64,000 nt of DNA from Azospirillum sp. TSH58 (GCF_003119115.1 NZ_CP022369.1:1-64000); one strand, 5' to 3'; shown: positions 46,155 through 55,733, counted from the stretch's first letter. The notes: generated from the letters alone by a model not told the origin. Made by a program: numbers and translations.

Positions 46155-46177
46155 CCCTCTCCCCTCTGGGGAGAGGG
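46155..46177. repeat. GC-rich hairpin between convergent genes
   Basis: CCCTCTCCCC and GGGGAGAGGG form a 10-base stem with a TCT loop. It lies between the convergent ferritin-like gene and norD, where it may act as a two-way transcription stop. It is the same family as the elements at 12611 and 23371. Confidence 0.85.
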
Positions 46178-46202
46178 GATTTCAAGGGGATCGTCCCGGG
46201 GG

Positions 46203-48125
46203 CTACCCCACCACCTGCCGGTACAGCGCCGGCAGCGCCTTGGTCAGATGCGTGACCTGCGGGAAGATCACGTAGCCGCCCCGGCCGAACAGATAGGGGA
46301 AATAGTCGCGGGCCTCGGCGTCCACGGTGATGCCGAACAGGGCGATGCCCTGGCGGCGGGCCTCCTGGATCGCGACGCGGGTGTCCTCGATGCCGTAGCG
46401 CCCCTCGTAATGGTCGACGTCGTTGGGCTTGCCATCCGACAGCAAAATCAACAGGCGGTGGCGGTTGGGACGTTCGGCCAGACGCGCCGCGGTGTGGCGC
46501 AGCGCCGCCCCCATGCGGGTGTAATGGCCGGGCTTCAGCGCCTGCACGCGGCGCTGCACCCGTGCGCTCAAGGGCTCGTCGAACGCCTTGACCGTCTGCA
46601 CCCGCACCCAGTCGCGCTTCTTCGAGGTGAAGGCGAAGATGGCGTGCGGGTCGCCGCAGGCGTTCAGCCCGTTGGACAGCGCCAGCAGGGCCTCCTTCTC
46701 GACATCCAGAACGCGGTGCCCGTCCACCCAGCCGTCGGTGGACAGCGAGGTGTCGACCAGCACCGCCACCGCCAGATCGCGCGCCGCGTTGCGCGCCGCC
46801 TGGTAGACGCGGTCGCTGCCCGCCCCGCCCGCGCGCTGGTCGGCGCAGCGGCGCACCAGCGCGGTGAGGTCGAGGTCGTCGCCGTCCGGCTGGCCGGTGA
46901 AGACCATGCGCTTCGGGCGCAGCGCCTCGAACTGGCGGCGCACCTGCCGGATGCGGCGTTGCGCCGCCGCGTCGGGCGTCCAGTCCTCGCCGTCCTCCGG
47001 CGCCGGTTCGGCGATGACGCGGCAATGGGCGGGGTGGTAGGCGCGGCGGCGATGGTCCCATTCCGGATAGGTCAGAACCGCGGTCAGCGGCGCCGCCTCC
47101 ACGGCGGCGGGCGCCAGATCGAGGTCGAGCTTCAGCCGGGTCGAAGGCTTGCGCTGATGCTGGGCCAGCGCGATCTCCTCCATGTCGTCGGCGGCCTGAC
47201 GGGCCGCGTCCTCGTCGTCGTCATCGACCGGGCGGGGGATGTTCATCATCTCCGCCAAGCCGAAAATCTTCTCGAAGCGGTTCAGGATCAGCGGGTCCTC
47301 GCGCTGCACCTGATCGCTGTCGCGCCGCGTCGCCTTGCGGCGCTGGCCATCGCTCTCGGCGGAAGGGGCTGCGTCTCCGTCCTCCGCCGCATCGGAAGCG
47401 GGTGCGGCGCCGGACGGCGCGGGCCCCGAAACCTCGCCCCACAGCGGCACCGGCAGGAAAGGCTTGTAGCCGGCCGGAGCGGTGAAGCGGTCCAACGGAA
47501 TCGTCCCGTCCAGCACCGCGCCGCCGTCGCCGGCACCCAGCAGAGCCAGCACGGCGGCTTCCACCATCGCCTCGTCCTTCGGCAGGGAGCGCTTGGGGCG
47601 CAGGGCGAGCAGCGCCGCGCCCAGTTCCCCATGCAGGCGGGCCAAACCCGGCCAGCGCGCGAGGACCCGCGCGGTGGTCGCGTGGGCCTGCCGCAGCGCC
47701 CGCACATCGGACCGCAGCGGGTCGGCCCGCAGCGGATCGGCGGCGGCCTCGCCATCGGCCTCCGCGTGCGCGAAGTACGCGGCCAGCCATTCGTAGAGCC
47801 GCTCGTTCAGCGCCGCGTCGGGAAACACGTCGAGCATGGCGGGCAACTGCAGCACGTCGCCGTCCAGAGCCGGCCGCTCCAGCCGTTCGGTGCCGAGGCC
47901 GATGCGCTCCAGCACCGACAGCCGGTGGCCGGAGGATGCCCGTCCCGCGGCGGCCAGCCGCACGCCGCGGTCGCCGCCCAACCCGCGGAAGAACACCGCC
48001 AGCCGGGGCCGGATCGCCTCCAGCGTCACCGCGGCGTCCGGATGGTGCGGCAGGCTCGACCGGCCGCCGACCAGGCGGTGCCAGTGGCGGCCGATGAACT
48101 CCTCGGGCTCAAGCAGCGACAGCAT
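46203..48125 (-). CDS. norD: NorD, VWA-domain protein for NO reductase activation
   Basis: 640 residues. The C-terminal 200 residues are a von Willebrand A domain with the metal-site start VLVDTSLSTDGW and the later ILLSDGKPNDVDHYEGRYG. The N-terminal 400 residues are variable with acidic and Ala-rich stretches. NorD works with the AAA+ protein NorQ to insert the non-heme iron of NorB. ATG 48125 has AAGGG ahead. It is the last gene of norCBQD. Confidence 0.95.
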   Translation of the reverse strand: MLSLLEPEEFIGRHWHRLVGGRSSLPHHPDAAVTLEAIRPRLAVFFRGLGGDRGVRLAAAGRASSGHRLSVLERIGLGTERLERPALDGDVLQLPAMLDVFPDAALNERLYEWLAAYFAHAEADGEAAADPLRADPLRSDVRALRQAHATTARVLARWPGLARLHGELGAALLALRPKRSLPKDEAMVEAAVLALLGAGDGGAVLDGTIPLDRFTAPAGYKPFLPVPLWGEVSGPAPSGAAPASDAAEDGDAAPSAESDGQRRKATRRDSDQVQREDPLILNRFEKIFGLAEMMNIPRPVDDDDEDAARQAADDMEEIALAQHQRKPSTRLKLDLDLAPAAVEAAPLTAVLTYPEWDHRRRAYHPAHCRVIAEPAPEDGEDWTPDAAAQRRIRQVRRQFEALRPKRMVFTGQPDGDDLDLTALVRRCADQRAGGAGSDRVYQAARNAARDLAVAVLVDTSLSTDGWVDGHRVLDVEKEALLALSNGLNACGDPHAIFAFTSKKRDWVRVQTVKAFDEPLSARVQRRVQALKPGHYTRMGAALRHTAARLAERPNRHRLLILLSDGKPNDVDHYEGRYGIEDTRVAIQEARRQGIALFGITVDAEARDYFPYLFGRGGYVIFPQVTHLTKALPALYRQVVG

Positions 48126-48151
48126 GTCCGTTTCCCTTATCCCGGCGTCTC

Positions 48152-48964
48152 TTATCCCAGGGCGATGTCGGCGACGCGCAGCAGCGCCTGCCGCACGTCG
48201 GCGTCGTCGGTCAGCGGTTCGATCAGCGCGGTGCGGATGGCCCGCTCGGGCTTGACGCCGGAGCGGATCAGCGTGGCGCAGTAGACGAGCAGGCGGGTGG
48301 AGACGCCTTCCTCCAGATCCTGACCCTTCAGGGCGCGCAGCGCGCCGGCCAGCCGGACCAGCGGGGCGACGCGCGCCTCCGGCAGGCCGCTCTCGCGGAC
48401 GACGATGGCGGCCTCGTCCTCCGGCGCCGGGAAGTCGAACTCGATGGCGAGGAAACGCTGGCGCGTGCTGGGCTTCAGGGTCTTCAGGACGTTCTGGTAG
48501 CCGGGGTTGTAGGAGACCACCAGCATGAAGTCGTCCGGCGCCTCCAGCAGTTCGCCGGTGCGGTCGAGCGGCAGCAGGCGGCGGTCATCGGTCAGCGGAT
48601 GAAGCACGACGGTGACGTCCTTGCGCGCCTCCACCACCTCGTCGAGGTAGCAGACGGCCCCCTCGCGCACGGCGCGGGTCAGCGGACCGTCCGACCACAC
48701 CGTGTCGCCGCCCTTCAACAGATAACGCCCGGTCAGGTCGGCGGCGGTCAGGTCGTCATGGCAGGACACGGTGTGGAGGGGGCGGCCGAGCCGGGCCGCC
48801 ATGTGCGAGACGAAGCGCGTCTTGCCGCAGCCCGTCGGCCCCTTCAGCAGCAGGGGCAGGCGGTGGCGGAAGGCGTGCTCGAACAGCTCGCACTCGTCGC
48901 CGACCGCCTTGTAGTAGGGGATGTCGAGGTCGTCCGCGACGGCCTTCAGGGCGCTGCGGGTCAT
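48152..48964 (-). CDS. norQ: NorQ, MoxR-type AAA+ ATPase for NO reductase activation
   Basis: 270 residues. Walker [10 protein letters not shown], Walker [16 protein letters not shown], sensor region [12 protein letters not shown] and an arginine-rich [11 protein letters not shown] segment identify the NorQ/CbbQ group. With NorD it activates the NorBC complex. ATG 48964 follows GAGGAG. The ORF is open further upstream but not conserved. The gap to norB is 76 bases and carries a GC-rich stretch. Confidence 0.95.
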   Translation of the reverse strand: MTRSALKAVADDLDIPYYKAVGDECELFEHAFRHRLPLLLKGPTGCGKTRFVSHMAARLGRPLHTVSCHDDLTAADLTGRYLLKGGDTVWSDGPLTRAVREGAVCYLDEVVEARKDVTVVLHPLTDDRRLLPLDRTGELLEAPDDFMLVVSYNPGYQNVLKTLKPSTRQRFLAIEFDFPAPEDEAAIVVRESGLPEARVAPLVRLAGALRALKGQDLEEGVSTRLLVYCATLIRSGVKPERAIRTALIEPLTDDADVRQALLRVADIALG

Positions 48965-49040
48965 GGCTGTCTCCTCGGAAACGGAAGGCCAGAAAGGAAG
49001 GCCCCCTCCCCCGGCGCGCGGAGGAGGGGAAAGGCCCCGG

Positions 49041-50393
49041 TCACTCGGCGGGCTGGACGGCGGCACCGATCCCGGTGGTCTTCCGGGCCGCGGGCACCGG
49101 CCCCAGCAGGGCGTAGAGGTAGAGGACGGCGCCGATGAACACCGCGGCACCGGCGGCCAGACGCACCCAGTAGAAGGGGGCGATCTCCGCCTGGACGGTC
49201 ATGTAGTCCATGCCCATCACGCGCTGCAGGTGGACCTGCACGACCCCGGCGAAGGTCAGGGCGAAGGTCATCACCGCCATGCCCCCGGTCATCAGCCAGA
49301 AGCTGGCCTTGTTGAGGGTCTGGTGGTAGGGCGCGACGCCGCGCAGATGCGGCATGGCGTAGCTGAAGATGGCGAGGTTGATCATCACGTAGGCGCCGAA
49401 GAAGGCGAGATGCCCGTGCGCCGCCGTCACCTGCGTGCCGTGGGTGTAGTAGTTGACCCAGGACAGCGTGTGCAGGAAGCCCCAGACGCCCGCCCCGAAA
49501 AAGGCCGTCACCGCGCAGCCGACCGACCACAGCAGGGCGGCCTTGTTCGGGTGATCGCGCCCGCCCTTCAGCACCATCTTCACCGCGAAGACGACCATGA
49601 AGAAGAAGGGGGCGACCTCCAGCGTCGAGAACAGCGAGCCGATCCACTGCCAGTAGCCCGGCGTGCCGATCCAGTAGTAATGGTGCCCGGTGCCCAGCAG
49701 GCCGGAGAAGAGGGCGAGGCCGACGATGGCGTAGAGCCACTTCTCGACGATCTCGCGGTCGACGCCGGTCATCTTGATCATCAGGAAGGCGAGGATGGAG
49801 GCCATCACCAGCTCCCACACGCCCTCGACCCAGAGATGGACGACGTACCACCAGTACATCTTGTCCAGCGCGAGGTTGGTCGGGTTGTAGAAGGAGAACA
49901 GGAAGAACAGCGCGATGCCCCACAGCCCCATCACCAGGATGTTGGTGATGACCGTGCGCCGGCCCTTCAGCACCGTCATGGAGATGTTGTAGAGGAACAT
50001 CAGCGCCACGACGACGATGGCGATCTTGATCCACAGCGGCTGTTCCAGGAACTCCCGCCCCTCGTGGATGCGGAAGACGTAGCCGACGACGGCGGCCAGC
50101 GCGCCGAACATGAACAGGCCGAACTGGATGTAGGCCAGCTTCGGACAGTGCAGTTCCCGCTCCGCCTCTTCCGGGATCAGATAGTAGGCAGCACCGAAGA
50201 AGCCCATCAGCAGCCACACGATCAGCGCGTTGGTGTGGATCATCCGCAGGATGTTGAAGGGAAGCAGTTCCGACAGGACGTTGGGCAGCACATAGACCGT
50301 GCCGGCCAGCAGGCCGACCAGGAGCTGAACGCCGAACAGGGCCAGCGCGCCGTAGAAGTAGGGCAGCGCGACCTTTTGCGATTGGTATTTCAT
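49041..50393 (-). CDS. norB: NorB, catalytic subunit of cytochrome c-dependent NO reductase
   Basis: 450 residues, 12 membrane helices of the heme-copper oxidase superfamily. Heme and iron ligands appear in [29 protein letters not shown] (His and the catalytic Glu), [15 protein letters not shown] and [22 protein letters not shown]. No fused quinol-oxidising N-terminal extension is present, so this is the cNOR type that takes electrons from NorC. It reduces 2 NO to N2O. The start ATG 50393 follows norC by 16 bases. Confidence 0.97.
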   Translation of the reverse strand: MKYQSQKVALPYFYGALALFGVQLLVGLLAGTVYVLPNVLSELLPFNILRMIHTNALIVWLLMGFFGAAYYLIPEEAERELHCPKLAYIQFGLFMFGALAAVVGYVFRIHEGREFLEQPLWIKIAIVVVALMFLYNISMTVLKGRRTVITNILVMGLWGIALFFLFSFYNPTNLALDKMYWWYVVHLWVEGVWELVMASILAFLMIKMTGVDREIVEKWLYAIVGLALFSGLLGTGHHYYWIGTPGYWQWIGSLFSTLEVAPFFFMVVFAVKMVLKGGRDHPNKAALLWSVGCAVTAFFGAGVWGFLHTLSWVNYYTHGTQVTAAHGHLAFFGAYVMINLAIFSYAMPHLRGVAPYHQTLNKASFWLMTGGMAVMTFALTFAGVVQVHLQRVMGMDYMTVQAEIAPFYWVRLAAGAAVFIGAVLYLYALLGPVPAARKTTGIGAAVQPAE

Positions 50394-50409
50394 GGCCTTT
50401 CGTCCTTCG

Positions 50410-50862
50410 TCAGCCGGAAATCTTGGGCGGCCAGTTCTGGGTGTTGATGCGGCTGGTCCAGGCCAGGAAGTCGGCGAGGTCGTTGACCTCCTGCTCCGTC
50501 AGGTGGAACTGCGGCATCTGGCGGCGGCCCTCGATGCCGCTCGGCTGGGCGGCCATCCAGCCGGCCAGGGCGGCGCGCGCCCCCTCCGGGTCCTTGTCGC
50601 CGCCGTAGCGGATCCAGACATTGCCCAGCTCCGGCGCGAAATAGGCGCCCTCGCCCAGCAGCGTGTGGCAGTTGATGCAGGAATTCTTCTCCCACACATG
50701 CTTGCCGCGGGCGACGCCATCGGTCAGCCCTTTGCTGTCGGTGCCGGTGTTGACGACGTAGATGTGGCTTGCCGCCGTCAGCGAGACGAAGGCGGCGAAG
50801 AAGAAGAGCGATCCGCCGTAAAAGATGTTTCGGGCGGCCGCTTTGGTGAAGCGTTCCGTCAT
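50410..50862 (-). CDS. norC: NorC, membrane-anchored cytochrome c subunit of NO reductase
   Basis: 150 residues: one N-terminal transmembrane helix (NIFYGGSLFFFAAFVSLTAAS), then a cytochrome c domain with CINCH near residue 60 and an axial Met in RQMPQFHL. It passes electrons from soluble cytochromes to NorB. ATG 50862 has an AGGAGA site. A Dnr-type box lies 118 bases upstream, which would give a leader of about 80 bases. Confidence 0.97.
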   Translation of the reverse strand: MTERFTKAAARNIFYGGSLFFFAAFVSLTAASHIYVVNTGTDSKGLTDGVARGKHVWEKNSCINCHTLLGEGAYFAPELGNVWIRYGGDKDPEGARAALAGWMAAQPSGIEGRRQMPQFHLTEQEVNDLADFLAWTSRINTQNWPPKISG

Positions 50863-50979
50863 GCGTTCGTTTCTCCTGGGTCAGGCCCCCGGGTCAGACC
50901 TTCGTGAAACGGAGGGGCCTTGAGCAGCGTTGGCCGTGCGCCATGCCGGAGAAAGTTGACTGATTTGGTGCGACTATCC

Positions 50980-50993
50980 TTGACGGCGGTCAA
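50980..50993. promoter_or_regulatory. Dnr-type box before norCBQD
   Basis: TTGACGGCGGTCAA, half-sites TTGAC and GTCAA. Its centre is 124 bases upstream of the norC start, so the transcription start should lie near 50945 on the minus strand. The half-sites are the same as in the boxes at 33815 and 45101. Confidence 0.75.
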
Positions 50994-51328
50994 GCGCACG
51001 ACCGCGAGTGGTGGGCGCGGCGCCCAAGGATCGAACCCTCCGTCCGCCTGGGCCATCGCCCGCACAATCCCACCCGCTGAAGCGCCGATGGCGTCCCGCC
51101 GAAGCGGGCCGACCCGCAAGCCCGCGTGATCCCGTCCACGCGCCGGCATGGCACGAAGGCCGGACGGCGTGACAGGCCGCCGGCAGGGCGGGACACAGCC
51201 GTTGCCTAATTCCTTTTAAATCGATAGACTTTATACATCTTAATTACGAGATATGAGTGTGTTTATGCTTTCTCCGCACCCGCGTGCGGAATCCGGTTTT
51301 CCTTCACACCCCGACGAACGAGGACGCC
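50994..51328. other. Intergenic spacer before the rhodanese gene
   Basis: About 335 bases with no convincing gene. The part to 51200 is GC-rich like the rest of the window. From 51205 to 51260 it turns sharply AT-rich (for example TTTATACATCTTAATTACGA), which marks a promoter and possibly a regulator-binding zone for the sulfurtransferase gene. No clear -35/-10 pair with normal spacing was found. Confidence 0.5.
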
Positions 51329-52264
51329 ATGAACACGAAGCGCCTTCTCACCGCCGCCTTTGGCGCCATGACGCTCACCGCCACGCTGTCCTCCGCCATG
51401 GCCGCGGCGCCGTCCGGCCCGCTCGTCACCACCGATTGGCTGGAGACGAATCTGAACGATCCCAAGGTTCGGGTGATCGAGGTCAGCGTGAACCCCGGCG
51501 TCTATGAGCGCGGGCACATCCCCGGCGCCGTGAACTTCTCCTGGCACACCGATCTCAACGACACGGTTCGACGGGACATTGTCGGCAAGGAACAGTTCCA
51601 GGCGCTGCTCTCCAAGGCGGGGGTGGACAAGGACAGCACGGTGATCCTCTACGGCGACACCAACAACTGGTTCGCCGCGTGGGGCGCGTGGGTGTTCGAC
51701 ATCTACGGCGTGCAGAACGTCAAACTGCTGGATGGCGGCCGCAAGAAGTGGGAAGCGGAAAACCGCACGCTCTCCAACAAGCCGGTCGACGTCAAGCCGA
51801 CCAACTACACCGTGTCCACGGTGAACAGCGGCCTGCGCGCCCGTCTGAGCGACGTGGTGGCGGTGGCCGAGAACAAGTCCGACGCCAAGCTGGTCGATAT
51901 CCGGTCGGCCGACGAATACCAGGGGAAGATCTTCGCCCCGCAGGGCATCCAGGAGCTGTCGATCCGGGCCGGCCACGTTCCCGGCGCGGTGAACGTGCCC
52001 TGGGGCCGCGCGGTCAACGAAGCCGACGGCACCTTCAAGCCCGTCGAGGAGCTGAAGGCCCTCTACGCGTCGGTCGGCATCGACGGTTCCAAGCCGGTCA
52101 TCACCTACTGCCGCATCGGCGAGCGGTCGAGCCACACCTGGTTCGCGCTGAGCAAACTGCTTGGCTACACCGTCAAGAACTACGACGGGTCATGGACCGA
52201 ATATGGCAACGCGGTCGGAGTGCCGGTCAGCAACCCGGCTGGCACGGTGTGGGCGGCCAAGTGA
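51329..52264 (+). CDS. Periplasmic thiosulfate sulfurtransferase (two-domain rhodanese)
   Basis: 311 residues: a signal peptide (about 1-25, ending SSAMAAAP) and two rhodanese domains. The N-terminal domain is catalytically silent. The C-terminal one carries the active site CRIGERSS with the CRxGxR loop. It would move sulfane sulfur from thiosulfate to an acceptor such as cyanide or a carrier. ATG 51329 precedes the signal peptide. Its stop overlaps the YeeE-type transporter gene in GTGA, so the two are translated together, as in thiosulfate uptake modules. Confidence 0.9.
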   Translation: MNTKRLLTAAFGAMTLTATLSSAMAAAPSGPLVTTDWLETNLNDPKVRVIEVSVNPGVYERGHIPGAVNFSWHTDLNDTVRRDIVGKEQFQALLSKAGVDKDSTVILYGDTNNWFAAWGAWVFDIYGVQNVKLLDGGRKKWEAENRTLSNKPVDVKPTNYTVSTVNSGLRARLSDVVAVAENKSDAKLVDIRSADEYQGKIFAPQGIQELSIRAGHVPGAVNVPWGRAVNEADGTFKPVEELKALYASVGIDGSKPVITYCRIGERSSHTWFALSKLLGYTVKNYDGSWTEYGNAVGVPVSNPAGTVWAAK

Positions 52265-53499
52265 CGGCATCCGTTCCGGGGAGGGCCGGGGACCGGCCTT
52301 CCCCCCGCTCCCCGGCGACCGCCGTCGCGGTGCGGGGGCTGTTTCCCATCGTGATCGCCGGCGCGCTGATCGCCACGGCGCACGCGCTCGCGGCGCAGCC
52401 CGCGGGCGGCTCGGCCCTTGCCTTCGCTCTGATCCTTGGCGGCGCGCTGGGGGTGGTGCTGCAGCGGTCCCGCTTCTGCTTCCTCTGCCACACGCGCGAT
52501 TTCGTGGACCGGCGGGACCCGCGCGGGCTTCTGGCCATACTGCTGGCGCTCGCGGTCGGCACCATCGGCTACCACATCGTCTTCGGCTCCTGGCTGCCGA
52601 ACCCGGTGCCGCCGCGCCTGCCGCCCGACGCCCATATCGGGCCGGTGAGCTGGGTGCTGGCGCTGGGCGGGCTGGTCTTCGGACTCGGGATGGCGCTGTC
52701 GGGGTCCTGCGTCAGCGCGCATCTCTACCGGCTGGCCGAAGGGTCCCCGGTGGTGCCCTTCGCGCTCGTCGGCACGGCCGGCGGCTTCGTCCTCGGCTTC
52801 ACCACCTGGAACACGCTGTATCTCCAGGCCGTCAGCGCGGCGCCGGTGGTCTGGCTGCCGCACCATCTCGGCTACGGCGGCTCGCTGGCGCTGCAACTGG
52901 CCGTGCTCGCCGGCCTGGCCGCCCTGCTGTGGACCCGGCGGGCTCCATCCGCCCTGTCCCGCAGCGGAGCCGAGCCGTCGCTGTCCGAGATCGTGCGCTC
53001 CTGGTTCACCGGCCGCTGGCCCTATTGGGTCGGCGGACTGGGGGTCGGAGCCATCGGATTCCTGGTGGTGCTGCGGTTGACACCGTTGGGCGTGACCTCG
53101 GCCATCGGATCGGGGGCCCGCGCCCTCGGCACCGACGCCGGCGTGGTGCCTCGGAGGCTCGAGGGGCTGGACGGATTCGCCGGCTGCGCCACCGTGCCCG
53201 GCGACACATGGATGACGCCGAATGGCCTTCTGGTCATCGGGCTGGTCGCCGGCGCCTTCGCCGCATCCTTCGCCAGCGGACAGTTTGCGCCGCGCCGGCC
53301 GACGCTGAAGGACGCCGCGCGCGGACTGGGCGGAGGGCTGCTTCTCGGCTGGGGAGCCATGACCGGATTGGGCTGCACCGTCGGCACGCTGCTGTCGGGC
53401 ACCATGGCCGCCGCCTTGTCCGGCTGGGTGTTCGGCGCTTTCGTCCTGTTCGGAACGTGGGGAGGATTGGCGCTGGCGCGGCGGGCCTCCGCCCGATAG
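52261..53499 (+). CDS. YeeE/YedE (TsuA-like) sulfur-compound transporter
   Basis: 412 residues, about 10 hydrophobic segments. Three Cys motifs match the thiosulfate channel family: RFCFLCHTRD, LSGSCVSAHLYR and LGCTVGTLLSG, with a further Cys in FAGCATVPGDTW. Such proteins relay thiosulfate or a related sulfur species through the membrane by Cys contacts. GTG 52261 overlaps the rhodanese stop. The pairing with a periplasmic rhodanese suggests sulfur import or detoxification. A TusA partner gene was not seen. Confidence 0.85.
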   Translation: MTASVPGRAGDRPSPRSPATAVAVRGLFPIVIAGALIATAHALAAQPAGGSALAFALILGGALGVVLQRSRFCFLCHTRDFVDRRDPRGLLAILLALAVGTIGYHIVFGSWLPNPVPPRLPPDAHIGPVSWVLALGGLVFGLGMALSGSCVSAHLYRLAEGSPVVPFALVGTAGGFVLGFTTWNTLYLQAVSAAPVVWLPHHLGYGGSLALQLAVLAGLAALLWTRRAPSALSRSGAEPSLSEIVRSWFTGRWPYWVGGLGVGAIGFLVVLRLTPLGVTSAIGSGARALGTDAGVVPRRLEGLDGFAGCATVPGDTWMTPNGLLVIGLVAGAFAASFASGQFAPRRPTLKDAARGLGGGLLLGWGAMTGLGCTVGTLLSGTMAAALSGWVFGAFVLFGTWGGLALARRASAR

Positions 53500-53536
53500 G
53501 GGCGCGCCGCGTAACGGCCCCCGGCAGGTGGCCCCC

Positions 53537-54154
53537 TCACAGGCCCGCGGGAACGGGCTTCGAGCGGTCCCACAGGTTGGGCAGGGCGCTGTTGGCGTAG
53601 CCGGAGATGAAAGGCTTGCGCTCGCCGGTCAGCGGATCGAAGACCGAGCGCCGGATGGCGCCGATGTTGCCGCCATAGACGTGGATGCTGATCGACGGCC
53701 GGTCGGTCAGCGCGTTGGAAATGGCGTGAACGTCGCCGATGCGCGGCGACACCGCCTCCACCGATCCGGCCGGCAGCCGGTCGGCGGCCGTGGGAATGGG
53801 CGGGCCATCCCGCAATTCGTAGCGTTGGGAATGCTCCTCTCCGCGCAGCACGCCGACGAGGCCCCAGACGGTGTGGTCGTGGATCGGCGTGCGCTGCCCC
53901 GGTCCCCAGACGAAGCTGACGACCGAGAAGCGCTCATGGGGATCGCAATGCAGCAGATACTGCCGGTAATGGACCGGATCGGGTTGCGCACAGGCGTCGG
54001 GCAGCCAGTCGTCCACAGCGACCAGAGCGGCCAGGAGGCTGCGTCCCGCGTCCAGGATGGCGGCCTCGTCGTCGCCCAGCCGCTCCACCAGACGGGTGAG
54101 GTCGCCGACGAAGCCGCGCAGGCGGGACAGGTTGGGAAGGGTGGGATCGGTCAT
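53537..54154 (-). CDS. Cysteine dioxygenase family (thiol dioxygenase)
   Basis: 205-residue cupin. The iron-binding triad is visible: two His in PIHDHTVWGLVGVLRGEE and a third in GDVHAISNAL. It belongs to the bacterial thiol dioxygenases that turn cysteine or 3-mercaptopropionate into the sulfinic acid with O2. The substrate cannot be decided without the key active-site Arg/Gln comparison. It follows a small membrane-protein gene by 53 bases and is convergent to the YeeE gene, so the local theme is sulfur. Confidence 0.88.
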   Translation of the reverse strand: MTDPTLPNLSRLRGFVGDLTRLVERLGDDEAAILDAGRSLLAALVAVDDWLPDACAQPDPVHYRQYLLHCDPHERFSVVSFVWGPGQRTPIHDHTVWGLVGVLRGEEHSQRYELRDGPPIPTAADRLPAGSVEAVSPRIGDVHAISNALTDRPSISIHVYGGNIGAIRRSVFDPLTGERKPFISGYANSALPNLWDRSKPVPAGL

Positions 54155-54207
54155 GGCATCCGTCCGTCCGGGAGTTGGGGTGCGGCCGAGGCCGGGCGTG
54201 GGGCGGA

Positions 54208-54435
54208 TCAGGCCAGCGCGGCCACGAGCACCGGCAGGACGGCCAGGACGACGCCGGCCCCCAGGGCCAGCCGATGGCTGAGCGGCGGCTCACCCACACG
54301 CGTCCGGTCGTCCCCGCGCGTCCGGCCCGGCGCGCCGTCCGAAGGGTCCGGCGACTGGGGCAAGGGCAGGGGCAAGGCGCAGGACGGGCTGAGCGACGCG
54401 ATCAGCATCCATTGGAAATCATCCGAATCCTTCAT
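54208..54435 (-). CDS. Small single-pass membrane protein, unknown function
   Basis: 75 residues. ATG 54435 is preceded by a strong CAGGAGA ribosome site, which supports a real gene. The middle is proline- and arginine-rich. The last 20 residues are hydrophobic (LALGAGVVLAVLPVLVAALA), a C-terminal tail anchor. No family is recognised. It lies 53 bases upstream of the thiol dioxygenase gene on the same strand, so the two may share a transcript. Confidence 0.6.
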   Translation of the reverse strand: MKDSDDFQWMLIASLSPSCALPLPLPQSPDPSDGAPGRTRGDDRTRVGEPPLSHRLALGAGVVLAVLPVLVAALA

Positions 54436-54529
54436 GCCGGGTCTCCTGCTGGAAAAGGGAAAGACGGGAAGCGGCGTCGGAACGGTCGCCGCAGCGATAA
54501 CAACACCTAAGTTCAGTATTATTTTTCTT

Positions 54530-54552
54530 ATTCCATATAGGAAAATAGGAAT
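54530..54552. promoter_or_regulatory. AT-rich dyad in the divergent promoter
   Basis: TTCCATATAGGAA (54531-54543) is a palindrome with TTCC and GGAA arms; an outer ATTCC/GGAAT pair spans 54530-54552. It lies in an AT-rich stretch between the small-protein/dioxygenase operon and the reductase gene. The last 11 bases, GAAAATAGGAA, occur again at 63290-63300 before the sarcosine oxidase gene. Confidence 0.5.
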
Positions 54553-54659
54553 TATGCTCGGCGTCAAGCGCGCGCTTCGCCCCGGGCGCGGTTTTCCGCT
54601 GGTCCCGCGATGTGGACGGGGCGCCGCGATCGCGGGAAGAGGGAAGCAGGACGACGGGA

Positions 54660-55733
54660 ATGAGTGACACGCGACGCGTCTTGATCGCCGGAGCGGGTGC
54701 GGTCGGCGGCTACATCGGAGCCCATCTGGCGCGTGCCGGGCACGCCGTGACGCTGATCGATCCCTGGTGGGAGAATGTGGCGGCGATCCGCGCCCGGGGC
54801 CTGTCGATCACCGGCATCACAGCGGAGGAAGCCTTCACCCAGCCGGTCCGCGCCCTGGGCGTGGGCGAGGCGCAGAGCCTGGTGCGGGAGGCGCCCTTCG
54901 ACTACGCCTTCGTCGCGATGAAATCCTACGACACGCGCTGGGCGGCGGAACTGGTGCTGCCCCATCTGGGACCGGACGGCGTCATCGCGTCGGCCCAGAA
55001 CGGGATCAACGACCCGACCATCGCCGCGGTCGCCGGGCCGGAGCGGACGGTGGGCATCGTCGTGGCGGGCATCGCCGCCGAACTGGTCGAGCCGGCGCGC
55101 ATCCGCCGCGCCGTTCCCCGCGGGCGGCCCGGCAATCTGGAGATCGGGGAACTCGACGGGCGCTCCACGGAGCGGGTTGCCGCCCTGGCGGACCTGCTGA
55201 GCGCGGTCGATTCGACGCTCGTCACGACGGACCTGCCCTCGCGGCGCTGGACCAAGCTGGTCGTCAACGCGATGCGGAACGCCGTCTCCGCGGCGACGGG
55301 GCTGTCGGGCAACGACATCACCCGCGTGGACGCGGTGCGCCGCGCGGCGATCCGCATCGGCGGCGAGGCGGTCCGCGTCGGACGGGCGAAGGGGCTGACC
55401 GTCGGGCGGGTGACCGGCATCGACCCCGACGATCTCCAGGGCGCCGCCGAAGGGGATGCGGAGCGTCTGGCCCGCGTGGAGGCGATCATGCTCGCCGGCA
55501 CCCGCGACGGAACCCGGCTGGATGCCCAGCGCCCCTCGATGGGCCAGGACGTGCTGCGCGGGCGGCGCACTGAGATCGACCACATCAACGGGCTGGTCGT
55601 CGCCGGGGCCGAGGAGACGGGCACCGCCGCGCCCGGCAATCGCGCCGTCCTGGACATCGTGCGCGCCATCGAGCGCGGCCGGCTCACCCCGGCGCCGGAC
55701 CGGCTGGCCGGGGTGGCTGTCGGCCCCGGCTGA
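54660..55733 (+). CDS. PanE/ApbA (ketopantoate reductase) family oxidoreductase
   Basis: 357 residues. The N-terminal Rossmann motif is GAGAVGGYIGAHLARAGH; the C-terminal helical domain has RRWTKLVVNAMRNAVSAATGL with the conserved Lys and Asn, and a late SMGQDVLRGRRTEIDHING typical of the family. The usual reaction is NADPH reduction of 2-dehydropantoate. Beside an amine or opine catabolic cluster it may act on another 2-keto acid. ATG 54660 begins the conserved domain after a weak GGGA site. Confidence 0.87.
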   Translation: MSDTRRVLIAGAGAVGGYIGAHLARAGHAVTLIDPWWENVAAIRARGLSITGITAEEAFTQPVRALGVGEAQSLVREAPFDYAFVAMKSYDTRWAAELVLPHLGPDGVIASAQNGINDPTIAAVAGPERTVGIVVAGIAAELVEPARIRRAVPRGRPGNLEIGELDGRSTERVAALADLLSAVDSTLVTTDLPSRRWTKLVVNAMRNAVSAATGLSGNDITRVDAVRRAAIRIGGEAVRVGRAKGLTVGRVTGIDPDDLQGAAEGDAERLARVEAIMLAGTRDGTRLDAQRPSMGQDVLRGRRTEIDHINGLVVAGAEETGTAAPGNRAVLDIVRAIERGRLTPAPDRLAGVAVGPG

